From the NCBI GenBank assembly GCA_023257525.1, contig JALRCB010000031.1:1-9789 (forward strand): a stretch of DNA of 9,789 bases. Direction: 5' to 3'. The DNA comes from Candidatus Nanopelagicales bacterium (GTDB lineage Bacteria > Actinomycetota > Actinomycetes > S36-B12 > UBA5976). The position numbers were made by a program, and so were the translations under genes. Shown piece by piece: positions 1 through 5,106 of the stretch; position 1 is the stretch's first letter, and the number at the start of each line of letters is the position of its first letter. The notes under the pieces were generated by a model. The model was not told where the DNA came from and ran no database searches. It saw only the letters and a program-made list of their open reading frames with translations.

Positions 1-1
1 T

Positions 2-619
2 GGCGAAAAAATGTCGAAGTCACTTGGTAACTCACTTGTTGTTACTGAGGTTGCAAAGCGAGTTCGCCCAATTGAACTTCGTTGGTACTTAGCCAGCGCT
101 CATTACCGCAGCAACTTGGAATTTTCTGATAGCGCATTGCAGGAATCTGCGGTGGCATTCCAGCGAATTGAAAACTTCGTAGAACGTGCGGCTGCAATCG
201 TTGGCGATGTTGAGTTAACCGCATCAGCAATCAGTTCAGATTTTGCAAACGCAATGAATGAAGACTTGAATGTTCCAGCGGCTCTAGCAGTACTTCATGA
301 AGTAGTGGGCGAAGGTAATACTTTGCTTGCTAAAAAGGCAGACGCTTCAGCTCTTATTGGTTGCCTAACCTCAGTTCGCCAGATGCTTGATGTTTTAGGC
401 GTTGACCCACTGTCATCAACGTGGGCAGATGACAGCAAGAACGCACAACAACTTGAATCAGCACTTGATTACTTTGTGCAACAATCAATAGCAGTTCGTA
501 ACGCAGCTAAGGAAAATAAAAACTTTGATGCTGCAGATGCCATACGCGATTCCTTGCGGAATGCCGGCATCGCCCTAGAAGACACATCTGATGGTGTGCG
601 CTGGAATCTGGAGAAGTAA
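2..619 (+). CDS. cysS: Cysteinyl-tRNA synthetase, C-terminal part (5' truncated by window)
   Basis: Class I aminoacyl-tRNA synthetase that charges tRNA-Cys with cysteine in the cytoplasm. The reading frame is open from base 2 and begins GEKMSKSLGNS, the KMSKS ATP-binding signature, so the catalytic Rossmann domain lies upstream of the window. About 205 of the usual ~460-470 residues are present. After the signature come the stem-contact region (RVRPIELRWYLASAHYRS) and the DALR-type helical domain (FANAMNEDLNVPAALAVL). The end is typical of CysS (AVRNAAKENKNFDAADAIRDSL region, then DGVRWNLEK). The related mycothiol ligase MshC shares KMSKS, but the long C-terminal domain and the rlmB neighbour favour CysS. 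The ATG at 11 is an internal Met of the KMSKS motif, not a start. The stop codon overlaps the rlmB start by one base (TAATG), suggesting translational coupling. Confidence 0.95.
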   Translation, partial: GEKMSKSLGNSLVVTEVAKRVRPIELRWYLASAHYRSNLEFSDSALQESAVAFQRIENFVERAAAIVGDVELTASAISSDFANAMNEDLNVPAALAVLHEVVGEGNTLLAKKADASALIGCLTSVRQMLDVLGVDPLSSTWADDSKNAQQLESALDYFVQQSIAVRNAAKENKNFDAADAIRDSLRNAGIALEDTSDGVRWNLEK

Positions 620-1584
620 TGGCTGGCAATTCCAAGCGCAAAGGTGCGATTCGTACCTCCAAAAAAGGTGCAACCGCTGGCTCTGGTGGCCGCGGTAAGC
701 AAAAACTTGAAGGTCGCGGTCCAACTCCAAAGGCAACTGAGCGCGATAAACACCCGGCTGCAAAGCGAGCACGTGCTGCCGAAAGAGCTGCCGAAAAGCG
801 TGGCTCAACTCGCGTAAGTCGTCCCCGCGATCGTGACGGAATCGAATGGGTAGCCGGACGAAACTCAGTTCTTGAAGCACTTCGGGCCAACATCCCAGCA
901 AATGCGCTTTACATGCAGCAGTTCATGGATGCCGATGATCGCGTCAAAGAAATTTTGCAGCTTGCTAATGACCGTGGACTTCCGTTCCTAGAAGCCCCAC
1001 GAACTGAACTAGATCGAAATACTGATGGCGCGGTTCACCAAGGTGTCGCGCTTCGGATCCCGCCATATTCTTACCTTGATCCAATCGATCTACTTGAAGA
1101 TGCCTTCAATAATGATGAAGCAGCTTTCGTAGTTGCTCTTGATGGTGTTACGGATCCTCGTAACTTAGGTGCGGTAATTCGTTCATCAGCAGCTTTTGGT
1201 GTCGATGGCGTGCTGGTTCCAGAACGTCGAGCTGCGGGCATGACTGCATCTGCTTGGAAAACTTCAGCCGGAGCAGCAACCCGAGTTCCAGTTTCCCGAG
1301 CCGTGAACTTAACCAGATCACTAGTTGAATTCAAGCGTGCTGGCTGCACCATTATTGGGCTTGATTCTGATGGTGACACTTTCGTGCAAGATGTCAGCAG
1401 AGAAATCGCAACTGGCCCGATTGTCTTGGTCGTTGGTGGCGAGGCAACGGGTATGTCTCGGTTAGTCCGCGACACCTGCGACATGATCGCCTCGATTCCA
1501 ATGTTTGATGAAACCGAATCTTTAAATGCAGGTGTTGCTGCTGGAATCGCACTTTATGAATTGGCAAAAATTCGCCAACTGTAA
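619..1584 (+). CDS. rlmB: 23S rRNA (guanosine-2'-O-)-methyltransferase RlmB, SpoU/TrmH family
   Basis: SAM-dependent 2'-O-ribose methyltransferase of the SPOUT class; the RlmB group modifies 23S rRNA. Residues 75-150 form the L30e-like RNA-binding domain (GIEWVAGRNSVLEALRA). The knotted catalytic domain carries motif 1 (DGVTDPRNLGAVIRS, with Asn182 and Arg188), motif 2 (VLVVGGEATGMS, Glu275) and motif 3 (SLNAGVAAGIALYEL, with Asn303). The first ~72 residues are a low-complexity basic tail with 23 Lys/Arg, common in actinobacterial homologues and probably an RNA-binding extension. The start overlaps the cysS stop by one base and has a purine-rich GGAGAAG just upstream, which supports ATG 619. 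Length is 321 aa; the catalytic core matches the family and the surplus is the N-terminal tail. Family assignment is sure; the exact rRNA target is inferred. Confidence 0.93.
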   Translation: MAGNSKRKGAIRTSKKGATAGSGGRGKQKLEGRGPTPKATERDKHPAAKRARAAERAAEKRGSTRVSRPRDRDGIEWVAGRNSVLEALRANIPANALYMQQFMDADDRVKEILQLANDRGLPFLEAPRTELDRNTDGAVHQGVALRIPPYSYLDPIDLLEDAFNNDEAAFVVALDGVTDPRNLGAVIRSSAAFGVDGVLVPERRAAGMTASAWKTSAGAATRVPVSRAVNLTRSLVEFKRAGCTIIGLDSDGDTFVQDVSREIATGPIVLVVGGEATGMSRLVRDTCDMIASIPMFDETESLNAGVAAGIALYELAKIRQL

Positions 1585-1591
1585 GTGATTC

Positions 1592-1619
1592 CAAATTAAT
1601 TTGTTAGCATCAAATTAAT
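1592..1619 (+). promoter_or_regulatory. Putative leaderless promoter and operator-like palindrome before sbtA
   Basis: TAGCAT at 1605-1610 fits an actinobacterial TAnnnT -10 box and ends 7 nt before the sbtA ATG, the spacing expected if transcription begins at or next to the start codon. Immediately upstream is a perfect 12-bp palindrome CAAATTAATTTG (1592-1603). Its first nine bases, CAAATTAAT, recur at 1611-1619 across the start codon, so the -10 box is bracketed by a direct repeat. No clear -35 box and no Shine-Dalgarno sequence is visible. A repressor or activator site is an inference. Confidence 0.45.
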
Positions 1620-2595
1620 GGATTCCTCAGCGCAAGTAATCATCGCGAACTTAACTTCGCCTCCGGTTTTGGCATTTGCCATTGGCTTGCTTGCCGTCTT
1701 GGTTAAGGGTGACCTGCGATTACCTGATCCGATTTATCAAGGTCTTTCGATTTACCTCTTACTTGGCATCGGCATTAAGGGTGGCGTCGCGCTGCGCGAA
1801 TCTGACTTAAGCGATGTTGCCATTCCAGCTCTGGCAACAATTGTTCTTGGATTATTGATTCCAGTCTTAGCATTTCTGTTTAGTGGAAAGTTAACCAAGT
1901 TAAGTGAAATTGATCGCGGCGCACTTGCTGCGCATTACGGATCAACTTCGCTGGTTACCTTCACCGCAGCTTTAGTTTTTCTTGAACAGTCTTCAATTCA
2001 ATACGAAGGATTTGTTACAACACTCCTAGCCTTGCTAGAAATCCCAGGCATCATCGTTGGCTTGATGCTCGGTTCTCGTCACCTTAAGCGAGATGTTTCG
2101 TGGGGTGAATCACTGCAAGAAATTTTCTCTAGTAGATCAATCCTGCTCTTGGTAGGTGGTCTGGTTTTAGGTTTTGCCACAGGCGTTGTTGGCTACGCAA
2201 AAATCGAACCATTCTTTGGTGCACTGTTTATTGGCATGCTCACATTGTTCTTGCTTGAAATGGGAACTCTAGCTGGACGACGAATGCGAGACGTTAAGTC
2301 GGCTGGCGCTGGGCTAATTGTCTTTGCAATCCTGTTCCCAATTGCTTCGGGTTTTCTTGGCGTGGTCTTTGGATACTTATCGGGTCTTTCAATGGGTGGC
2401 GCAGCGGTGCTCGGAGTCCTGGCGGCAAGCGCTTCTTACATAGCCGCGCCAGCCGCAGTCAGACTTGCATTGCCAGAGGCGAATCCAGGAATCTATTTGG
2501 CTGCAAGCCTAGGAATTACATTTCCGTTTAACTTAACGATTGGCATCCCGCTTATCGTCTTAGTGGCACAGTCACTCGAAGGAATGGTTGGGTAA
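1618..2595 (+). CDS. sbtA: SbtA-family sodium-dependent bicarbonate transporter
   Basis: Integral inner-membrane protein of the SbtA (DUF897) family. Characterised cyanobacterial members import bicarbonate with sodium at high affinity. The 325-residue sequence has about ten hydrophobic segments in two inverted halves. It shows conserved-looking family stretches: GIKGGVALR at 52-60 and HYGSTSLVTF at 106-115, followed by an acidic residue and proline (EIPG, 141-144) in the next helix. It is shorter than cyanobacterial SbtA (about 370 aa), mainly in the central cytoplasmic loop. The PII-like sbtB gene starts 2 nt after the stop, forming the usual SbtA-SbtB transporter/regulator pair. In a heterotroph the bicarbonate could feed anaplerotic carboxylases; that role, and the substrate itself, are inferences. 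ATG 1618 is chosen because a -10 box sits 7 nt upstream and no alternative start fits better. Confidence 0.88.
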   Translation: MDSSAQVIIANLTSPPVLAFAIGLLAVLVKGDLRLPDPIYQGLSIYLLLGIGIKGGVALRESDLSDVAIPALATIVLGLLIPVLAFLFSGKLTKLSEIDRGALAAHYGSTSLVTFTAALVFLEQSSIQYEGFVTTLLALLEIPGIIVGLMLGSRHLKRDVSWGESLQEIFSSRSILLLVGGLVLGFATGVVGYAKIEPFFGALFIGMLTLFLLEMGTLAGRRMRDVKSAGAGLIVFAILFPIASGFLGVVFGYLSGLSMGGAAVLGVLAASASYIAAPAAVRLALPEANPGIYLAASLGITFPFNLTIGIPLIVLVAQSLEGMVG

Positions 2596-2597
2596 AA

Positions 2598-2903
2598 ATG
2601 TCAGAGTTGAACACTGTCTCATTGGTAACGATTGTTGCTGAAATTGCTTTAAAAGCTAGGTTGGCTAAAGACCTAAAGCAGCTTGGAGTATCTGGCTACA
2701 CAGTGACAGCGGCAAACGGCGAAGGCCCTAGAAACCGACGTGCTGGTGATGTTGATGGTGGAAACATCATGATTCAGTGTTTGGTGTCTCGAGAGTTAAG
2801 TGTGAGCATCATGAACCACTTAGAAGCCGAATACTTTGAAAATTATGCGATTGTTGCTTGGGTTAGCGCAGCCGAAGTGATTCGCAAAGAGCGTTATTCA
2901 TAG
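2598..2903 (+). CDS. sbtB: PII-like signalling protein SbtB (regulator of SbtA)
   Basis: Small PII-superfamily trimeric regulator, 101 aa. In cyanobacteria SbtB binds adenine nucleotides including cAMP and controls SbtA. Visible features are the first beta strand and helix (VSLVTIVAEIALKARLAKDLKQLG), the GYTVTAANGEGPRNRR stretch that leads into the T-loop (about residues 32-47), the second helix (LSVSIMNHLEAEYFENYAIV) and the closing strand AWVSAAEVIRKERY. The protein ends directly after this last strand, so it lacks the C-terminal extension with the Cys-Gly-Pro..Cys redox loop found in many cyanobacterial SbtB proteins. It also lacks the classical GlnB uridylylation-site context. It is co-transcribed with sbtA (2-nt gap). 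The partner follows from gene pairing; the ligand cannot be read from sequence alone. Confidence 0.85.
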   Translation: MSELNTVSLVTIVAEIALKARLAKDLKQLGVSGYTVTAANGEGPRNRRAGDVDGGNIMIQCLVSRELSVSIMNHLEAEYFENYAIVAWVSAAEVIRKERYS

Positions 2904-2938
2904 GCGCATTTTTGCTTCAAGGATTTATGCACTAATCT

Positions 2939-2968
2939 TTGAAACTGGTGATCTTACTTAAGTAAGTT
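2939..2968 (+). promoter_or_regulatory. Candidate promoter of tRNA-Thr, containing a 14-bp palindrome
   Basis: TTGAAA (2939-2944) resembles a -35 box. TAAGTT (2963-2968) fits the TAnnnT -10 pattern with an 18-nt spacer and lies 5 nt before the tRNA 5' end. The -10 region overlaps a perfect palindrome CTTACTTAAGTAAG at 2953-2966. No terminator is seen between sbtB and the tRNA, so read-through from sbtAB is also possible. Confidence 0.4.
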
Positions 2969-2973
2969 TCCCG

Positions 2974-3048
2974 GCCTCCTTAGCTCAGTGGTAGAGCGTC
3001 GCTCTTGTAAAGCGAATGTCATCCGTTCAAATCGGATAGGGGGCTCCA
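2974..3048 (+). tRNA. tRNA-Thr (anticodon TGT)
   Basis: The sequence folds as a standard cloverleaf. The acceptor stem GCCTCCT pairs with AGGGGGC (3038-3044; one T-G wobble). The D-arm is GCTC/GAGC around AGTGGTA. The anticodon stem TCGCT/AGCGA encloses the loop CTTGTAA, giving anticodon TGT, which reads ACA (Thr). The T-arm is ATCCG/CGGAT with loop TTCAAAT. The discriminator is T and CCA is encoded (3046-3048). The total is 75 nt with a short variable loop. The gene lies between sbtB and the convergent DMT gene, whose stop codon begins 8 nt downstream. Confidence 0.96.
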
Positions 3049-3055
3049 GTTATTT

Positions 3056-3976
3056 CTATGCCGCTACTGAAACTTTCTCAGATTTGGGTTTGATTAGTTC
3101 TTGCACAATCGCAATACCAATCAAAACAATTAGCGCGCCAACTGGTTCGTACCAGTGAAGCTTTTCTTTCAACAAGATCACGCCAGCCAGAGTTGATACC
3201 ACTGGAATTGAATAAGTCACTGTCGACATTGCAATTGCACCAGCACGCTTAACAATTACAAACCCAATTACCAATGCAACTCCAGTTCCAAGCACACCCA
3301 GAGCAGTGATCGCCAAAATTCCAGTTATTGGCCACGAAGTTATTTCGTGCGGCGATGCGATGGCAAAAACCGCGCAGATAGTTGCACCAATTGTTAGTTG
3401 TGTTGCAACAGCACTTATTGGATCTAGGTTTAGCGGTGTTACATGCTTACGAGTCCAAATTGCAGAGAAGGCATATCCGATCGTGCAAAGTGCGCAGGCT
3501 GTGTAGGCAAGCCAGTTGGATTGAAAGTTAACGTCCCAAACTCCAAGCAAAACAAGTAGACCCAAGAATCCCAAAAGTAAGCCACCAACCCGAAATGGGT
3601 TTAGCTTTTCTTCCGGCAACATAAGTACTGCCAAAATCGCAGTCCAAAGCGGCATTGTTGAATTAAGCAAGCCAGCGGCGATAGATGAAATGTGATGAAT
3701 TGCCCAAGCAAAAATTGCGAATGGAATAACTTGCGCCATAACTGTGATTAAAGCGAGATGCTTTATGGCTGGACCACTGACAATAAACTTTCGTCTCGTC
3801 ACCAGCACAATGATGATCAGCGCGAGTGCGCCAAAGCCCATACGAGCAAAAGTCTGTTCGTATGGATCAAGAAAACTGCTGGCAACCTTAATGAAGAAGA
3901 ACGAGAATCCCCAGATAGTTGTGAGCGCCAGCCAAAGTGCAAGCCAACCTTTAGTGGGGGAAGAGGAAAGAATCAC
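3056..3976 (-). CDS. EamA/DMT-family transporter
   Basis: Inner-membrane drug/metabolite transporter superfamily protein of 306 aa with ten predicted hydrophobic segments forming two EamA repeats (about residues 12-140 and 155-290). The first helix has the common LALTTIWGFSFFFIKVAS pattern. The second repeat ends STVTYSIPVVSTLAGVILLKEKLHWYEPVGALIVLIGI, the classic EamA C-terminal signature with the conserved Pro and Glu. The tail is Lys/Glu-rich and cytoplasmic. Family members typically export amino acids or other small metabolites; the substrate cannot be inferred here. The start is GTG at 3976-3974; no in-frame ATG lies close upstream. Transcription diverges from the DUF3263 gene and converges on tRNA-Thr. 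Confidence 0.88.
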   Translation of the reverse strand: MILSSSPTKGWLALWLALTTIWGFSFFFIKVASSFLDPYEQTFARMGFGALALIIIVLVTRRKFIVSGPAIKHLALITVMAQVIPFAIFAWAIHHISSIAAGLLNSTMPLWTAILAVLMLPEEKLNPFRVGGLLLGFLGLLVLLGVWDVNFQSNWLAYTACALCTIGYAFSAIWTRKHVTPLNLDPISAVATQLTIGATICAVFAIASPHEITSWPITGILAITALGVLGTGVALVIGFVIVKRAGAIAMSTVTYSIPVVSTLAGVILLKEKLHWYEPVGALIVLIGIAIVQELIKPKSEKVSVAA

Positions 3977-4012
3977 TTGTCCATCTTGTCGTATCCCTCA
4001 ATACCACTTGAT

Positions 4013-4038
4013 GTGACACCCCGAGGTGGGGGGTGACA
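4013..4038. promoter_or_regulatory. Operator-like element in the DMT / DUF3263 divergent gap
   Basis: GTGACA occurs twice in direct orientation (4013-4018 and 4033-4038), exactly 20 bp apart, about two helical turns. Between and overlapping them is an inverted repeat CACCCC (4017-4022) / GGGGTG (4030-4035) with a 7-nt loop. The element sits in the 97-bp region separating the two divergent start codons. The arrangement suits a DNA-binding protein, but no known regulator motif is recognised. Confidence 0.3.
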
Positions 4039-4060
4039 GTAAATTGAGAGGGTCAAGGTT

Positions 4061-4073
4061 TAGCATTGGGGAT
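4061..4073 (+). promoter_or_regulatory. Putative -10 box for a leaderless DUF3263 transcript
   Basis: TAGCAT at 4061-4066 is followed by 7 nt and then the GTG at 4074. This is the same hexamer and same spacing as in front of sbtA. It is the main reason for choosing GTG 4074 as the start rather than the GTG at 4026. No -35 box with normal spacing is evident. Confidence 0.45.
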
Positions 4074-4370
4074 GTGAATGAAGTTGCGCGTGCCCTCTCT
4101 GCAGATAACACTGGTGTACTCCCAGAGCGTGATCAGCAGATCCTAGAATTCGAACGCCAGTGGTGGAAGTTTGCCGGCGCAAAAGAACAGGCAATCCGCG
4201 AACAGTTCGATATGTCAGCAACTCGTTACTACCAAGTTTTGAACGCCCTTATTGATCAACCTGAAGCTCTTGCATTTGACCCAATGTTGGTCAAGCGCCT
4301 CCAGCGTATGCGCGCTGCTCGCCAAAGAGCACGTTCTGCTCGTCGCCTGGGTATCGAACTTAAGAATTAG
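4074..4370 (+). CDS. DUF3263 family protein (actinobacterial HTH-like)
   Basis: Small 98-aa protein with the actinobacterial DUF3263 signature. The conserved core runs from LPERDQQILEFERQWWKFAG (residues 16-35) through AKEQAIREQFDMSATRYYQ (36-54) to VLNALIDQPEALAFDPMLVKRL. The middle part reads like a sigma-region-4-type helix-turn-helix (acidic helix, turn at FDMS, recognition helix ATRYYQVLNALI). The tail RMRAARQRARSARRLG is strongly basic. The molecular function is unknown; DNA binding is an inference. An upstream in-frame GTG at 4026 would add 16 residues that look unlike the family, and it overlaps the operator-like element, so GTG 4074 with its -10 box 7 nt upstream is preferred. The LytR_C gene starts 9 nt after the stop. 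This gene order resembles the mycobacterial Rv0430-Rv0431 pair (from memory). Confidence 0.82.
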   Translation: MNEVARALSADNTGVLPERDQQILEFERQWWKFAGAKEQAIREQFDMSATRYYQVLNALIDQPEALAFDPMLVKRLQRMRAARQRARSARRLGIELKN

Positions 4371-4379
4371 GTTGTCGCC

Positions 4380-4862
4380 ATGTCTGGCCCACAAACCTTT
4401 CACCAAAAAGTAACTATCCCGCTAGTGGTAATTCTGGCCACAGTTGGCGGACTATTTCTTGTTGGTACTCAACTAATGGATTTGAATTCAACACCAGTGG
4501 CTGAAGAACCAGTTGCTGAAGTGAGCGTTTCAGCCGCACCAATTAATCCAGTCCCAGCACCAAGCACCGATGCATCCGTTGATCCAAACCTTGATGTTAA
4601 TGGGCGGCTCCCTGTGATTGTTCTTAATGGAACAGACATAGCCGGACTTGCAAAATCAATGAGCGATGATCTGCATGATGCCGATTGGGTTGTGGAGGCA
4701 ACTGGTAACTGGGAGGGTCAGCCGGTATTGGAGACAACCATTTTTTATCCTGCTGATGGCTTAAGTTCTGCAGAGGAACTAGCTACCCAAACGGGTGGCA
4801 CCCTGGTTGAAGCAACTCCTGACATGAGTCAGACGGCTTTAACTCTGGTAATTATTCAATAA
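4380..4862 (+). CDS. Membrane-anchored LytR C-terminal (LytR_C) domain protein
   Basis: A 160-aa protein with a short cytoplasmic N-terminus, one transmembrane helix (about residues 12-30) and a Pro/Ala/Val/Glu-rich linker (about 35-70). A single extracytoplasmic LytR_C domain (about 78-158) starts with the hallmark VIVLNGTDIAGLAKSMSDDL, has a central TTIFYPADGLSSAEELATQTG and ends in a short beta strand. It has no LytR-CpsA-Psr catalytic domain, so it should not be a cell-wall ligase itself. Related stand-alone proteins include mycobacterial VirR (Rv0431), linked to the cell envelope and vesicle release; a similar envelope role is only inferred. It follows the DUF3263 gene by 9 nt, probably in one transcript. 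No clear Shine-Dalgarno sequence precedes ATG 4380. Confidence 0.82.
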   Translation: MSGPQTFHQKVTIPLVVILATVGGLFLVGTQLMDLNSTPVAEEPVAEVSVSAAPINPVPAPSTDASVDPNLDVNGRLPVIVLNGTDIAGLAKSMSDDLHDADWVVEATGNWEGQPVLETTIFYPADGLSSAEELATQTGGTLVEATPDMSQTALTLVIIQ

Positions 4863-4873
4863 CTACCTGCTCT

Positions 4874-4890
4874 GTATCAGTACTTGATAC
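4874..4890. repeat. Inverted repeat GTATCA-N5-TGATAC
   Basis: Perfect 6-bp inverted repeat with the spacer GTACT, starting 11 nt after the LytR_C stop codon. A T-run (4901-4905) follows only after ten unrelated bases, so it is a poor intrinsic terminator. It lies about 30 bp upstream of the likely thrC-operon -10 box, a position that would suit an operator. Confidence 0.3.
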
Positions 4891-4915
4891 GTGAGATTGC
4901 TTTTTCTACGCACAC

Positions 4916-4924
4916 TGGTACAGT
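4916..4924 (+). promoter_or_regulatory. Candidate extended -10 promoter for the riboswitch / thrC transcript
   Basis: TGGTACAGT combines an extended -10 TGn with a TAnnnT hexamer (4919-4924). It would start transcription near 4931, about 36 nt before the riboswitch aptamer. No convincing -35 box is present, which is tolerable for extended -10 promoters. Confidence 0.35.
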
Positions 4925-4957
4925 TTTTCCACGGACGCGGAAACGCTCCAAAAAACT
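4922..4957 (+). other. Stem-loop with GNRA loop upstream of the riboswitch
   Basis: AGTTTTT (4922-4928) can pair with AAAAACT (4951-4957). Inside, GGA-c-GCG (4933-4939) pairs with CGC-TCC (4944-4949) around a GAAA tetraloop (4940-4943), leaving CCAC as a bulge. It is followed by AAATACACC rather than a T-run, so it is not a terminator for the + strand. It overlaps the presumed transcription start, so it may form only in read-through RNA, or may be chance. Confidence 0.3.
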
Positions 4958-4966
4958 AAATACACC

Positions 4967-5088
4967 TCATCCAGAGGGGCAGAGGGAACGGCCCGTTGAA
5001 GCCCCGGCAACCACCGCAGAACCGTTAAGGCCTTGCGACACGGTGCCAATTCCGACTAAAGACAGTTCGCTGTTTTTGGTACAGATGA
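4967..5088 (+). ncRNA. SAM-I (S-box) riboswitch
   Basis: S-adenosylmethionine-sensing aptamer. P1 is TCATC (4967-4971) with GATGA (5084-5088). The left arm has the S-box core AGAGGGGCAGAGGGAACGGC followed by CCGTTGAAGCCCCGGCAACC, in which GGGGC (4976-4980) pairs with GCCCC (5001-5005) as P2 and GGG/CCC forms the upper helix beyond the kink-turn-like bulges. P3 is CACCG (5012-5016) with CGGTG (5041-5045). The invariant GGTGCCAATTCC follows at 5042-5053. P4 is AAAGACAG-TTCG-CTGTTTTT (5058-5077). The aptamer ends 18 nt before the thrC start, and no terminator hairpin with a T-tract lies after P1. P1 closes directly beside the only purine-rich ribosome-binding candidate (GAAAGG, 5090-5095), so control is probably at translation initiation, lowering expression when SAM is high. 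The L2-J3/4 pseudoknot looks weaker than in the classic sequence. Confidence 0.88.
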
Positions 5089-5106
5089 CGAAAGGCTTCC
5101 AGCTCA

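Noticed and set aside
3744..4036. Plus-strand open frames opposite the DMT gene start
   Set aside because: They are antisense shadows of a clear EamA protein and show no family features.
5058..5077. AAAGACAG-TTCG-CTGTTTTT as an intrinsic terminator
   Set aside because: Its position matches P4 of the SAM-I fold and P1's 3' strand comes after it; the stem is A/T-rich and short.
4967..5088. SAM-IV class instead of SAM-I
   Set aside because: The GGCAACC and GGTGCCAATTCC blocks with a P4 hairpin following fit SAM-I better; the two share a core, so a model search should confirm it.
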